A model generated the notes under the pieces. It searched no databases and was not told the DNA's origin. It saw only the letters and a program-made list of their open reading frames with translations. The position numbers and the translations under genes are program-made. Positions 51,808-63,170 of a stretch of DNA of 64,000 nt are shown here, piece after piece (the first letter of the stretch is position 1; each line of letters opens with the position of its first letter). Source of the DNA: Aquilaria yunnanensis (lineage: Eukaryota; Streptophyta; Magnoliopsida; Malvales; Thymelaeaceae); assembly GCA_039654915.1 (NCBI GenBank), contig CM077599.1, positions 5,954,501-6,018,500 of the forward strand, written 5' to 3'.

Positions 51808-52398
51808 TCAACTGGGGACTCTGGTGTGGAATGCGGGGCCCACCATAATCCCACGCGGATGACTCTTTTTTTTTTTCCCCTCCCTCCCCGCTCAATTTAT
51901 TGCTTGTCCCTTATCAAACTCCGCGTGCCTGCTGGTTGAGCCCAAAAAAACCAAAAAAGGGGGGACCTTTTCTTTTTTATCTAAAGTGAATTAGAGTGAC
52001 AGCCAATCTCTTGGAAATTTCACCGGCAGAACCCCCAACAAGAACTCATAAAGCAGCAGGCAAGGCATTAGTAACAATGATTAGTGTATATCCACCATTT
52101 GTTTTTCTTTTTCCTTTTTAATGTTTGCACTTGATATTATCAATGCATAAAAAATTCATAAAAAATAATCTTTTTCAAAGCCATATGACTGCCAGTAATT
52201 TAAACCAACTATTTGTAATTCACTTTTCTTTTCTTTTGATCTTTTTTTCTTTTCCGAAGATTTGGTGTTTTTAGAGTTACTGATCTAGAGATAAACATTA
52301 CACAAAATCCATTAGAGTCATGAGACTGCCTGTGACAACATCATTACCCATGATTCCTAAGCCATTATCCCCCACTTTGAAAGGTGGCGAAAACTGGC

Positions 52399-52404
52399 TA
52401 TAAA
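52399..52404 (+). promoter_or_regulatory. TATA box of thermospermine synthase
   Basis: TATAAA within GGCTATAAATCC, 146 bp before the start codon, followed by a pyrimidine-rich leader. This places transcription start near 52430 (inferred). The leader includes an in-frame ATG at 52533 just before the called start. Confidence 0.6.
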
Positions 52405-52544
52405 TCCAGCCCCTTGCTCTCCTCCAGCCTTCACAGTATCCATCACATTCTCTTTCCAATCCTCCTCTCAAATCCTTAGCTTTAGCCCCCAAAATATTGC
52501 ACATTTTACTCTCTGCTCCTCAATTCTTGTTCATGTCATTGATC

Positions 52545-54630
52545 ATGGGAGAGGCTGTTGAGATCTTTATTCCAAATGGTTTCTCTAAGATTTGCAATGG
52601 AACCAACGAGAACGGTCTTGACCATCATCATCATCTTCATCAAGATGACTCTTGTTGGTATGAAGAAGCCATTGATGAAGACCTCAAATGGTCCTTTGCT
52701 TTGAACAGGTCCGTGCTTGATCTAGCTAGCTGCTTACCCATATATTTTCAAATAGATATTGATATTGCATATATAGGGTCACCAATTGAACAGTATCTTA
52801 CTATCTTATAACTCGAAGGTTCGAAAAAGTGCATAAAGAGACCCAAAAAGATGCTATCAGTATATAAAGCTGATTTATCTTACAGACTTTTGTTGGCATC
52901 TTGATAAAGATCATTTCTTTTTCTCTGTTTTGATTATTAAAGACCTTGTCTTATCCCCCTCCAACAGAGTCCTCCACAAAGGAACTAGTGAGTTCCAGGA
53001 CATTGCACTTCTGGACACCAAAAGATTTGGGAAGGTAATTTTAGAGTCCTGCAGGTTGAATTATTTACAGGCTATTTCAGAGAATCAACTTGATCATGAG
53101 TATTCTTATAAGGGTGTGTGTACAGGTTTTGGTGATTGATGGGAAGATGCAGAGTGCTGAGGTTGATGAATTTATTTACCACGAATGCTTGATTCACCCA
53201 GCTCTTTTGTTTCACCAAAAGTGAGTCCACTCTTTTTTCCACTAATGTATTTTTTAGCTCCTGTGCTGTGATTGTTGAAAGCTTTCTTTCAAGAGGGGAA
53301 TTGAATTAAGCAAACAAATTACTACTACGTGTTCAACCAAAAAGGAGAAGGTCATTCTTTAGCTTATTCAATTATTGAAACACAACGTTACAGCCCCAAA
53401 ACTGTGTTCATAATGGGGGGTGGTGAAGGGTCTGCAGCAAGGGAAGCACTAAGGTACAACTCTGTTGAAAAAGTGGTCATGTGTGACATTGATCAAGTAA
53501 GCCTAACCCTGTGGGTTCCTGTACTATTTCAAGAAATGAAAGCTTAGTTGCTTGAAAGCTGTCATTGATCTTTCTGGTCGGTAAACCGGTCTGGTTATTC
53601 ACAGGAAGTAGTTGATTTTTGCCGGAGATACCTGACAGTGAACCGGGAGGCATTTTGTAACAAGAAACTCAATCTTGTCATCAATGACGCTAAGTGAGTA
53701 CATGATAAAAACCAAAACACTCTTTTCGAATCAGCTTTCTAGTTTGAAGCTAACAATGTCTGTTGTTAAGGGCTGAGCTGGAGAAGAGGAATGAAAGATT
53801 TGATATTATAGTTGGGGACTTAGCAGACCCAGTTGAAGGAGGGCCTTGCTATCAGCTTTACACCAAGTCATTCTATGAGAAGATTCTCAAGCCTAAGCTC
53901 AATGACAATGGCATTTTTGTCACCCAGGTAAGTTTTTGAGCTCATCAAGTTTCTCTTGGTGCTTTTCTGTGAAGGATATTTTTCTAAACTTTTGGTCTGT
54001 CTTTCCATTCTGCAGGCTGGACCTGCAGGCATTTTCACTCACAAGGAAGTCTTTTCATCTATTTACAATACAATCAGACAGGTCTTTAAGTGTAAGTTTT
54101 TTTATCCTCTGGTACAATAAAATTACTGTAATGAGTTAATTAAAAGAGGAATTGGTATTTAGGAAGGATTCAGCTGTTCTATTCTATTTGCCTCTGCAGA
54201 TGTTCTTGCTTACACTGCTCATGTGCCATCTTTTGCTGATACATGGGGATGGGTCATGGTACGGAAACGTTCAACTTAACTTTCATTAGCTTCAAAAAGT
54301 TAAAAAGGACTCAGGATTTTGTTTTCATGTGTACCAGGCCTCGGACCAGCCATTCACAATCAATGCAGATGAGATAGATTGTCGGATCGAAGAGAGGGTT
54401 GCTGGTGAATTGCTCTACTTGAATGGAGCTTCATTTCTATCCTCTGCCACCATGAACAAGGCCGTTTATCTATCGTAAGTTCACTTGCATGTATGCTCAG
54501 TCTTCACTTGTAGTCCTTACCTGCACTGACTAATAACTCGTACACTTCCAGGCTGTTGAATGAGACTCATGTGTACACTGAGGAGAATGCAAGATTTATA
54601 CCGGGACATGGGGTAGCTTACCGCCATTGA
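52545..54630 (+). CDS. ACL5: Thermospermine synthase (ACAULIS5)
   Basis: Ten exons: 52545-52708, 52968-53034, 53126-53220, 53394-53496, 53605-53693, 53771-53927, 54016-54091, 54200-54258, 54338-54474 and 54552-54630, giving 341 aa (Arabidopsis ACL5 is 339). It makes thermospermine from spermidine and decarboxylated SAM, limiting xylem vessel differentiation. Signatures: MGEAVE start, WYEEAIDEDLKWSFAL, the nucleotide-binding loop IMGGGEGSAAREAL (G117-S122), CDIDQEVVDFCRRYL, the catalytic region IIVGDLADPVEGGPCYQLYT (Asp189), QAGPAGIFTHKEVFSSIYNT and VPSFADTWGWVMASD, ending ARFIPGHGVAYRH. ACL5-type rather than ordinary spermidine synthase is indicated by the N-terminus and the FADTWGWVMASD block. 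An ATG at 52533 would add MSLI; family alignment favours 52545. A His-rich patch (27-32) is unusual. Confidence 0.96.
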
Positions 54631-55571
54631 TCTCTTCCAGCCTTGCGTAAGGGGGCCTTTGTATATAAAAAAGGAAGAAGGTGCAAAAGAGAAACATGAG
54701 AAAAATATAGGGCGGAGGATCGCAAGTATGAGATATGGCAGCAAAAATCCTTCTCCAAAGGATCGGTTACCTTTTACCAGTATTTGGCAGGGCCCTGGTT
54801 TTTGTGTAAGGCTTTATGATATGTTGGTTTGATGGGATCTTGTTTATTTGTAGGTTTTTCCTTCTGATGAACCATATGAAAGCTTTTAGCCCAATTTCAT
54901 TCTAATGAACTACGACGCATTTCTCTAGACAGCTTCCTATTTAATTCATTTCTTTTCCTCTTCTTTCAGTCTCTATCATTCGTTTTAGAAGTCAAAAGAG
55001 TGGAAAAAAAAAAAAGGGTCGTTACTCTTTGGAGAGATGAAATTATCTTCACCTTACTTGAGGTTAGTGCGTGCCTCTAATGTATGAGGAGACAAAGAAG
55101 AGTCGCTATACAGTTGCAGTGTCTTATAGAAGCAGTTTTATCTTCATCTTTTCAGACAAACCCATCACCCCTTCCAACACCAATGAACAATCTCGTCGTC
55201 TTCATGGTATGAAGCCATTAGCGAAGATTCATATCCGGCATTTCATCTTTATGTCAGTTGCAGATCTCTGGACCCGTGCAAGGTTACCTATACCCTACCT
55301 AATCCTATTCAAACCATATCCAACTACGGCGCTTATAATCAAAATATAGCTTTTATATTGAAATAAAATTATAACTAAAACAAACAAACTTAGTATTACT
55401 GGGCTCTCAGATAGATTGGCGGGTTCTACCTGACATAGGAGCCGTGAAACCAGCAGGGCTACAGATTATAAGATCTTGTTCTACTTTTGGAGGTCAGGAA
55501 CACCTGTACATTTATATTTTCACTTCTGGAACACGAACAGATAACAGAAGACATAAACCAAGCAGGTGCCC
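54631..55571. other. Convergent 3' spacer between ACL5 and the MSL10-like gene
   Basis: Both neighbouring genes end towards this 940-bp stretch, so it should hold both 3' UTRs. ACL5's probably runs to about 54900. No other gene is seen. Confidence 0.5.
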
Positions 55572-58500
55572 TCATGATCTTCCTGTTGTGCCGGTTGATT
55601 CAGGTTCCAAAAGGCTAAGATGCAGGCGTTGAGGAAGGAGATTGTATCTTATATCCAGCTCCTCAAAAATTCTCTTCAGTTCTATGAGTAGTTCAGTCCT
55701 TCGCTTGTTCTTCTCACCAAATTCCTGGAAATTCATGGTATGGTTGCAATACAGAGCCATCTTTATCTTATTGACATCCTCGATGGCCTTCACCACCACA
55801 CTGTGGTTGGGATGCCAGTGCTGAGGATTTCCTTCCAAATATCTGGAAAAGAACACATAAGAACACAAAATTGTCAACGTTGTTCCATGACACACATGTT
55901 GATTTCACTATATCAATCTTGTACCGGGGCATGGCTAGAGCAACTATCTCAACTAATCAGCATCTAATGATACTTTTTTCATGCAAGTGGAAAAATCTAG
56001 ATGAGAACGGTGTCAAAATTCCATCTTATTTTTCCCCCGCAAAGGGGTTGTCTGAAGCAACACTTCGCCACTGCACTTTTGCATGAACTTGTATTAAATT
56101 AACTTTAAACAGCTATTGACACTATGAACTTCACGTGATCAACTCCAACATATTAAGGTACAGTATGATGATGACGATGAGGATCCCTGATTCATTGTTG
56201 CCATTTGAAACCAGTCCAAGTTCATTATTATTTCATAAATTGTTTCCTATATTTGGCTAGATTGGGGAACCGGTTTGAAGTCCATTTACAGCCTAAACAT
56301 CTGACTGCACCTGAACCCAAAACCTGGAGATTGTTATGCCAACCATTCATCACGATGCATGTTAGCAGCTAAGGATAGCCTTCCACTACAGAACAAGACA
56401 CATGCAAATACTTCATAGTAAGAATTATAAGCCTTGAATAAAACCAAATGTCATATTATAGTTTTTTCATCATGCTTATGTCTATAGATATACAACCACT
56501 TCTGCTATCATTTAGAGCTGTAACTGAACAAAATCATTCGGTGAACTGTTTTACTTGAATTCATTTATGTTTGTTAAATGAACACAATTTCTATTCATTT
56601 ATTTAAATGAACGAACACGAACTAACCTGTGTTAGTTCTTTTATGTTCACGAACAGTTGGATTATTATTCATTTATATTCGTTTGTTCGTTGTTCATTTG
56701 TTTATTTATTACTACCACTGTCCCATATTGTTTGAAACATTTCAGTTTTTTTACTTAAGTTTGACTTTATTTTATTCACATGATTATTTGTTAGAAAAAA
56801 ATTAAGAAATATATATTTAGAAACTATAGGTCTTTATTTGTCATTTATATATAAAAACTTTTCATTTATATACTAAAATATTGAAAATAAAAAGTCATAG
56901 ATTAATTGTTGTGAATAGTGAATATTGCAAAGAACTTGGGACGGATGGAGTAATTTATTATTTATATTAATACATATACTCATTTACATTTACATAGACC
57001 ATTCACCACTTTCAAGTTTAGGTTTTCGTTAGTCACTTAGACCAAAGTAATGTTTGTTTATGTTTATTAAGTGTTTGTGTGTTTAAGTTCGCTCATTTAT
57101 GTTTGTTCACATTCATTTAAATTGTTTACAAACTTGTTCATATATATTGTTCACAAATGCATTCGTTCATTTCTATTCACGAACAAGCTCATCCATTCAA
57201 TTCGTTTATTGTTCAAGAACGAACACAAACACTTTTTTTCACCAAATGAACGAACAAATTTGTTCGTGTTCATGTTCAGTTAAAATCGAACGAACGAACA
57301 CGAACAGAGCTCATTCGTGTTTATTCGGCTCATTTACAGCCCTAGCTACCATTCATGGGTATATGATGAACAGAAAAACCAAGCAGAGTGAACATACTTC
57401 TTTATTTTTTCTTTCAGCATGCCAATCTTCTCCAATGGTGTTGTGAAATCTATGGAGAACTCCACAGTATCACCCATATCTGGACTTCTGTAGTAGTTGC
57501 TGATCGGCTTTGTGGCCAAAACTGAATTGGGGTAGTACACCTTTTCTTTATCTAGCTTCAGGAAGACCGTTGTTAGAATATTCATCTCTTCAACCATCAG
57601 CTGCCAATTGATGAAAGACGAGAAAAGTCAAGCTCTTATAAAGCAATTGGCAAATATACATGGGCAGTGATAAGTTACCTGAACGCCATCAACAACACAG
57701 AGGTCACCAACGTCAAAAGGATGCATCACGAAGACAAATATAATGGCCTCAAATATAGTCTTGCAAGTGTTTCCAAACATAAATGCTGCCACAACAAGCT
57801 GGGAGGAAAGGAATAGAAGTACTTTCGTAGTAGCAATTTCCATTAGCAGAAGCCAGATGACAATAGAGACAATAATCAGGATCCCTGTCACAAGCTTATG
57901 CAATTGCCTCACAGCTGTTTTGGTGTCAGTCAAAGCATGGGCCAATGCTTTGCGATCTTTGTATACCTTTATCTGCACACAGTAAACATGCATTCCAATC
58001 TACCTCACCAGACAGAAGTTTGACTCGTTACCAATCAATTCAGAGCTAAATGTTTGGCAAGTTTTGTTGAGTCATAGAGAAAATAGCTTTTGGTGATTGA
58101 ATAATCGAATTTCATGTTTTGTGCAGTTTCCAAAGCCAGAGACTCATCACATAAAAGTGCTGAAATAGCTGGCTCATCTCAACCCATCTTCTCAAATAAA
58201 ATACATTCTTTTCTTACGTAGAACTACATCCAATTGTTTGATAAAAAGTCGATGCAAATCATACAACTATAATAATCAAAATGTTACTGGATTCCCATTC
58301 TGTCTACTAAAACAAAAGGAGTCTTTGGAACTCAAGTGACAGGAGATTTACGCTGTGATAATCAAGAGAAAGGGAGACGCTCCTATAAAGGGTCTTACCA
58401 CCCAATTTGTCAGAGATTTCCTATCAATCTTCCCAGGCTCTGCTCCTTCAAGCAATGGGCATACCAGAGCCACCTCCTCCTTAATCATAAACCTTAGGAG

Positions 58501-60033
58501 ATCGTCCACATCAATATAGCTGGCCACAAATAAGGATGCAGTCAAGACAAGCCAAGCAAGTGCTGCTGGAGGCTTGGAGCACATTGCTTCAAGGAGAACA
58601 AAATGGTGAATTTCATACCTGGAACAAGGCTGAGCCACGTTTCTGAAAATGTGATAAGCAGTGGCAATTGCTTCCATCTCGTTGGTAATTTCTTTATCTG
58701 CTTCTTCCCCACCTTCATCATGGGCACTTTCATCTAGTGTGTTAGAAATACTGGAAAGCCCAGAAGTCATTACAGCATCAACCAAAACCTTCATAGTCCA
58801 AGCAGAAACCCTTTCCCTCTTCATTTTATGAAACTTTCCCATATCAATAACCTTTTTTTCCTTTTCTTTTTTGCCCTTCTTAGTTGTCCTAAAGCTGACC
58901 TGAGCAAAACTTCGAGAACGACCAACCATTTCAGCCTGTTCCACAAGCGGAGGTCCAGAAAGGGTCTGTAGCACATATTGATGAAAAACTGATTCTTGTA
59001 TCCTATCAAAGAACTTGTCCATATGGAAATTGGAAGCTAGGATCTTCAACAGCAGAGTCTTCAGCAACCACAGAAAGGACGCGATCTGAATAGATACTAT
59101 TGTCCATGTAATCTTATCGAGAACCCGCGTTTCAACTTTTGATCTCTCAACGTCGCTCTCCCGGAACAAAAGAACCCATGTAAGCAGCACAAGACCTATC
59201 CAAATAAATACCTGAACACTTTTCTTCAAACCGTGAACAAAGTAGAGCACTTTCTTTCTGAGCAAAAAGTTCTTCTCAATCATAAAAACTACAAAGAGCA
59301 TGAACCAATGGGTAAGCCACATGCCACAAAATAAAGCCGTCAGAAGAACAGTCCATTTCCAGAGTTGCAGGCTCCAAATCCTAACGTTCTCCATCCTTTC
59401 AATGCTTAAGGCAGCCACTAGAACACCCAAAATCCATGTGAACACCACCAACTGAATCAAAACCTTGGTTCCCACTCTTCTGCGCTTCCCCTTATGCTGT
59501 TCAACTTTCTTGATGATATCCAAATCTTCATCTTCTTCAGGATGACCCGGAGATGACATTAATGACGTTCTTAGGGTGACAGAATTGGTTGAATTATTCT
59601 CAATACTACGCCCCGACTTGTTAAACGAATTCCTGAAAGGCGAGACTGCACCAGCATGCTCTTGCAAAGCTAAAGTAGTTTCTTCAAGCACATTGGAATC
59701 AAGAGGGTAGGGTTGCTCTCCAAACCTTGACTTGGGTTTGGAGTACATGGACCTTGCAAGCGACTTTCTTCTAGTAAGCGTCTCATTTGCAGTAGGGATT
59801 TTTGGGGGCTTACTAGGACTAGATCTTGAAATCTCCGGCGAAGGGCAGGCCGGAGAAACCGCCTTTGCTGAAGCAACGGTGGCAGAGCCACCGGGCTCTG
59901 CCGACGGTTTTGCAAGCGACTCTTGCTGGAAAGCGTCTACTGCGGAAGGCCCTTTTGCTCCTTTCGGTGGTTCCTCGGCGGGAACAGAGATGAACACTTC
60001 CCCGCCATTGCTGGTTCTCTTCTTCTCCGCCAT
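55572..60033 (-). CDS. MSL10-like mechanosensitive channel (MscS family)
   Basis: Five exons on the minus strand: 58619-60033, 58399-58519, 57679-57972, 57398-57600 and 55572-55842, giving 767 aa (Arabidopsis MSL10 is 734). The N-terminus is a long soluble Ser/Pro-rich region (MAEKKRTSNGGEVFISVP; RKSLARSMYSKPKSRFGEQP). About four membrane segments lie between residues 190 and 335, including KVLYFVHGLKKSVQVFIWIG. A cytoplasmic loop has FDRIQESVFHQYVLQTLSGP and KKVIDMGKFHKMKRERVSAW. The pore region follows (ATTKVLLFLSSQL; IFVFVMHPFDVGDLCVVDGV), then the MscS beta domain (KVYYPNSVLATKPISNYYRS). Known role of MSL10: plasma-membrane anion-preferring tension-gated channel, also linked to cell-death signalling. 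ATG 60031-60033 matches the family start. A donor-like CAG/GTAATA after 60226 suggests a 5' UTR intron. Intron 4 (1,555 bp) holds two transposons. Confidence 0.94.
56512..57344. mobile_element. Non-autonomous hAT element in intron 4 of the MSL10-like gene
   Basis: The ends TTAGAGCTGTAACTGA and, reversed, TAGGGCTGTAAATGAGCC form a typical hAT inverted repeat. Flanking 8-bp repeats GCTATCAT (56504-56511) and GCTACCAT (57345-57352) differ at one base. Both halves are packed with GTTCGTTCGTG/CACGAACGAAC subterminal repeats. There is no transposase. A Stowaway MITE is nested inside it. Open frames at 57071-57446 are by-products of these repeats. Confidence 0.8.
56712..56950. mobile_element. Stowaway-type MITE nested in the hAT element, 239 bp
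   Basis: The right end, reversed, reads CTCCATCCGTCCCAAG, close to the Stowaway consensus CTCCCTCCGTCCC; the left end is CTACCACTGTCCCATA. TA target duplications lie at 56710-56711 and 56951-56952. Its insertion disrupts the hAT interior, so it arrived later. Confidence 0.85.
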
Positions 60034-61440
60034 GCTTGTCTCAGCTTTCCAAAATTCTATCCCGATTGCTTCCATCAAAACCCCGCCCAAAACACTAGTA
60101 ACACCCACAATTTAAGCGATCATTACAACAAAATGGAAGGCCACACCAGAAAAGAGAACTCGACAGCCTCCCCTTTTAGGCCAACCATTAAAAACACAGA
60201 AAAAAGAAGGCCACTAATTTATTACCTGAAGCTCAGAGTGTTAAAGCAGAAGAACTGATAAGGCAACCATAGCAAGCTGAAATGCAGAACACCCAGAAGA
60301 GAGGCTGATGTGATATTTTGGTGCTGGTCAGAGAAACCCAAAAATACCAAGGAAAAGGTGACATAACGTCACTTTCATTTGGGATTTTGGGTTGCCGCTT
60401 GTACCAAAATTCGCGGATTCCCACTTTCGGTTTGTTGAAAACTCGCGACTTCCATTCATAAAAGCGCGGCTTTCTATTCGACCGTTTAATTACAAGCATA
60501 ACGGACACTAACAGAGCCATCCAATTTGACCAGCCACAGAGCTTCTTCTTTTCTTTATTAAAGCCACGGTTCTTTTTTGTTACACTTATGTCCTTGTTTT
60601 CCTTTTTTCTGATAATCTTATATCTTTTTATGTTAATAATTGTGTTTATGCTAGCATAGATTACAGCATATAATAAATTATCGTTCTGAATTAATTTATA
60701 TTTTAATTTATAAATTATTTTATAAATTAATTAACTTTTGAAAAGAAATACTTGATATTTTCACAAAATATTTTCAAAAAGCTTTATTTAAATATTTAAT
60801 ATTATTTTGACAGCTATTAAATAATTTATTTTTTTTTTAAATGTAATGTATTTGATATTGGGGTAAAAAAAAACAAGGCAACTCGGGTAAAAATAATCTA
60901 AAATTTTGCAAAAAGATAGCTTTCATTTCTAGTTTCTCGCCATCCTACCACTAGAACCAAATACTTCGATCTGCCACTGCCACCCCTGCCCGAACATCTT
61001 AGCCGCGGCTCCACTGTCATAATTCATCCCTGCTTGTTGCTAGTGGCCCCCTCACGCTCCCCTGCCATCCCCAGGCATCACCAGCCACCAATCACACCAA
61101 TTTGAATGAGGAGAGTTTTTCGACCCATCATGACACGTTTTGAGCTCGATTCGGTGCTTTCCATGCCCCCTATACATTGGCCGTTTTGTCTAGGTGTCGG
61201 TAGCCTTTCGGTGTGAATTAGGGATCAACTGTCTGTCATCCAAAAAAGTTTGAGGACCAAAACGTCCAAAAACATTGTGGACATATTCTTAGGCCAACTT
61301 GAGTACTGTTCATGGTTGCCCCAAAATATGGTTATTGTGGATCGATAGCAACACAGCTATGTTTTGGTATATACAGGATTCATGATACCCACACATTGCG
61401 ACTACTCAATCCATATTAACATTAAATATGAATATAAATA
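60034..61440. other. MSL10-like upstream region and spacer
   Basis: 60034-60540 probably holds the leader and promoter of the minus-strand channel gene, including a possible 5' UTR intron with its donor just below 60226. Open frames on either strand here overlap that leader and show no domain. A GC-richer patch at 60935-61340 has no recognised gene. Confidence 0.45.
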
Positions 61441-61489
61441 ATGATGATTATTGACAAAGAAAAAAAATTTCATAAAAATGAAAAAAGAA

Positions 61490-63170
61490 AAGCAAGAACC
61501 GGGATAAAAAAAATCAAGTAAAGTTTTGGGAATAAGAGAGCAAAAAAAAAAATATTCTAGGTATGAAGAGATGAATTATAGTGACTAAAATTTTGTTTTA
61601 GAAGAGATAAATAATACAAAAAAATTAATAATATAAGACAAAGAGTGGAATTTTAATGATAAAAAGTAGTGACTAAAATGGTCTTTAAGCCAAGAGTGAA
61701 AATGTAAATATTTATGAAATTAAAAGTTTAACCATCAACTTAATAAAGGAGAAAGAAAATAAATGAAAACATTGACTAAAATAAATCAACTTGAACCATA
61801 CCAAAAAGTAGACAACCCAGATTGACTAAAGTTTTGTTCAAAATAATAATAATAAAAAACCAACAAAAAAAGTCTAAATGAAGTTACTATGGTTGATTAA
61901 ATAAAGTAAAATAAACAAACCATGGTTACAAAGATTTTACTTTAGAATACAATAAATAAAAAAATAAATTTTAAGTGATTACCATAAATTTATTGATGAT
62001 GAATTTTTATTTATTTATTATTAAATTTTATTACAAAAAATATCCATTACAATTTTCGGTTTAACAAACCTCTCTATTTGTTCCCTTGGTTTCTAATTTT
62101 AAACCAGAACCACGCTAGAAGTAGGGAAATTATAATGATTAAAGTTTCATTTTAAAAAATAACAACAAAGAATATCAATACAAAAAAGTTAGGATTAAGA
62201 CAAAAAAAAAATGAAAAACTTTAGGCGTTAAGATTTAACAGTTTACTTAATAAAGATTAAAAAAATGGATTAAATAAAAAATAAAAAAAAATAAGGTCAC
62301 CAATGCCTTATTTCAAAAGATAGTGCACAAAATAACAACAACAAAAGAAAAACTTGGGACCTAGGAGAACAAATAGAAGATTTAGCTAAATAGTTATAAA
62401 ATATGGGGACCAAAATCTAATACAGACATAACTAATAGCCTAAAATGAAAAGATTAAAAAAGATAGGGACTAGAACCACATCTTTTTTTTTCTTTTGTTT
62501 CTTGTTTTGGCTTTTTTCAAATGCAATTTATTCAAAATCTAATTTTTAATATTGATGAAAAAATTATTTAGAAAAATTTACTTTCAATTTTAACAATTAT
62601 AGATCAAATTATTTTATTAAATTACAAAGCTTGAAGTAAATAATTGATACTATAAAACTTAATCATAAATAATGACAAAAAAGACCAAAATACAAAATTA
62701 TGCTTAATATGTGTTAATCAATTAATAGTCTAATCATCAACTTAACAAACATTAAAAAATTACAAAAAAAATGACTAAAGCTAAATCAAGTAGAACCAAA
62801 TCAAAAGTAGGAAAATTATAATGATTAAAGTTTCATTTTAGAAAAAAAAATAAATAAAATCAATAAAAACTGTTAGGATGAAGACAAAAAAAGGAAAAAA
62901 AAACTTTAAGTATTAAAGATTTAACAATTGACTTAATAAATATAAAAAAAAATTGGTTTAATTAAAAAATAAATAAATTATGGCTGTCAATGTCTCACTC
63001 TAGAAGATAGAACATAAAACAACAAAAAAAAACTTGGAGACCAAGAGAGCAAATAGAAGATCTAGTAAAAGAGCTATAAATTTTGGGGACCAAAATGTAA
63101 TATAGGCATAACTCAGAGCCTAGAATAGTAAAATTAGAAAGTTAGGGACTGAAACCGTGTTTTAATTGAA
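61490..63170. repeat. A-rich higher-order direct repeat, period ~685 bp
   Basis: GTAGG.AAATTATAATGATT followed by AAAGTTTCATTTTA occurs at 62122 and again at 62807. Each copy then runs through TTAGGAT.AAGAC, ACTTTA, GATTTAACA, AAACTTGG, GAGCAAATAGAAGAT-type text and GGGGACCAAAAT before ending in AGGGACT.AAACC. A weaker third relative begins near 61490 (TATAGTGACTAAAATTTTGTTTTAG). The strand is extremely purine-rich. No coding or transposon ends were found; decayed retroelement sequence or an old segmental array are both possible. Confidence 0.65.

Noticed and set aside
57071..57446. Plus-strand frames of 70 and 115 residues
   Set aside because: Produced by the TTCGTTCATT-type subterminal repeats of the hAT element in intron 4; antisense to the MSL10-like gene.
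60034..60108. 25-residue N-terminal extension of the MSL10-like protein (from 60108)
   Set aside because: MSL10 family proteins begin at MAE-type sequences equal to 60033; the upstream part probably lies in a 5' UTR intron.
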